The notes below the pieces were generated by a model. It had not been told where the DNA came from. It made no database searches and was given only the letters and a program-made list of their open reading frames with translations. A stretch of DNA of 64,000 nt, from the NCBI GenBank assembly GCA_010672925.1, contig JAAHFP010000007.1, positions 18,759 to 82,758 of the forward strand. Reading direction: 5' to 3'. The position numbers and the translations under genes were made by a program. Shown one piece after another: positions 63,533 through 64,000 of this stretch (the first letter of the stretch is position 1; each line of letters opens with the position of its first letter). The stretch is from Symploca sp. SIO1C2 (GTDB lineage Bacteria > Cyanobacteriota > Cyanobacteriia > Cyanobacteriales > Coleofasciculaceae).

Positions 63533-64000
63533 TTAGCGGGGGCTAAACTCGATAACATTTTCCCTAATCGTTACATCGTAGCTGCCAAAAAAACCCTGTC
63601 CGAGGAGTCCAATATCCAGGAATTCGTTAATACTCACAACGATATTTTTAGCTTCAACTCCTCCTGCGGCTACAGAATTGACACGACCGAAGGCAACTTC
63701 TACTGTACCACCAGCAGTTTCCGAGATACCTTTCCCCTCTGGTTTTACTCCCAAAGCTGTTGCCATCTGAGAGGTAATGGCTACCCCAGAGGGGGTGAGC
63801 GAAAAAAAGGGTGGGGAGCTGAGGGAGCTGAGGGAGCTGAGGGAGCTGAGGGAGCTGAGGGAGCTGAGGGAGCTGGGGGAGCTGAGGGAGCTGAGGGAGC
63901 TGAGGGAGCTGAGGGAGCTGAGGGAGCTGGGGGAGAAGAGAGAACTTATAATGTTTGGGCACAAAGCTCAAGAAATCCCACCCAAAATTTCGTTCACCCC
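63533..64000 (-). pseudogene. Retropepsin-like protease gene interrupted by a minisatellite, partial
   Basis: The last 90 residues (GVAITSQMATALGVKPEGKG, then GLLGQGFFGSYDVTIRENVIEF) match the C-terminus of the aspartic protease at 3806-4648. Where that protein has FDTGASSTLVT, this frame has SLTPSGVAIT preceded by a 125-base GAGCTG minisatellite that codes SSLSSL repeats, so the catalytic Asp-Thr-Gly is lost. Beyond the repeat the frame does not continue as protease (a stop is met at about 63970). The window ends before the upstream part of the gene can be seen. Confidence 0.75.
63812..63936. repeat. Nonamer minisatellite inside protease gene
   Basis: About 14 units of GGGAGCTGA with two GGGGGAGCTG variants. 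The purest and longest of the minisatellites of this unit in the window, so probably the most recently expanded. Confidence 0.95.

Noticed and set aside
63812-63936. CRISPR array
   Set aside because: The repeat is a 9-base tandem unit without spacers; the other arrays in the window are also simple tandem repeats.
63654-63971. 105-aa minus-strand ORF with QLP repeats
   Set aside because: Out-of-frame reading of the minisatellite; the protease frame is the one at 63533-63964.

Overview
The window is cyanobacterial. It carries psaM and psbI (both too short for the ORF track), a carboxysome shell protein, a solanesyl-diphosphate-synthase-like gene, the divergent ssb / mreBCD cluster, DUF760, DUF1499 and DUF2997 genes, and many HIP1 octamers (GCGATCGC). 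Abundant heptamer and nonamer repeats, short palindromes and MITE-like elements suggest a large, repeat-rich filamentous genome, but the genus cannot be fixed from this sequence. No tRNA, rRNA or CRISPR array was found.

Layout. 1-6.7 kb: two related signalling genes on the minus strand (a partial PAS-GAF-PAS sensor and a histidine kinase) that share a 5' end and an upstream block, then a retropepsin-like lipoprotein, a small membrane protein and an ion channel with an RCK domain and a non-canonical pore. 6.8-14.7 kb: an accessory island with a frameshifted Uma2 gene, a DUF433-like remnant, a 2059-aa NACHT-HEAT protein, an orphan antitoxin-like gene and a truncated ATPase. 14.8-19.3 kb: a solitary ccmK-like gene, a PLP decarboxylase and a polyamine-type permease and binding protein. 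19.5-25.5 kb: REC-GAF-PAS-adenylate cyclase, an alpha/beta hydrolase, a thioredoxin-fold protein, pyrH-frr and a small conserved gene. 25.8-33.2 kb: PD-(D/E)xK-like protein, DUF1499, selO, glk, a histidine phosphatase, a group 2 sigma factor and DUF760. 33.3-38 kb: TerC-like protein, an ORF-less IS200/IS605-type element with a strongly structured interior directly upstream of psaM, a small coiled-coil membrane protein, a TPR protein and a GST. 38.2-49.4 kb: core cell-envelope genes (mreDCB, ssb, SIMPL protein, cation/proton antiporter, AMIN-amidase, murI, prenyl synthase). 49.8-55 kb: DUF2997, an HTH-GrpE-like membrane protein, a membrane-tethered TAXI protein, phoU, an HD-domain protein and a cupin. 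55-64 kb: two tandem small lipoproteins, LptD-like OstA/DUF3769 protein, psbI, an anmK/subtilase deletion junction, a tnpB-only IS605-type element, a peptidoglycan-binding protein and a protease fragment interrupted by a minisatellite.

The most interesting material is (i) the NACHT-HEAT protein with its internally duplicated sensor array, a candidate NLR-like defence gene among broken toxin-antitoxin and ATPase genes; (ii) the ORF-less element upstream of psaM, which shares ends with the tnpB element 27 kb away and may encode an OMEGA/HEARO-type RNA; (iii) two families of MITE-like elements defined here by their terminal inverted repeats, one with a clean 6-bp target duplication; and (iv) the minisatellite that sits at the active site of a protease gene.

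All functional calls come from reading motifs by eye; no database search was run.
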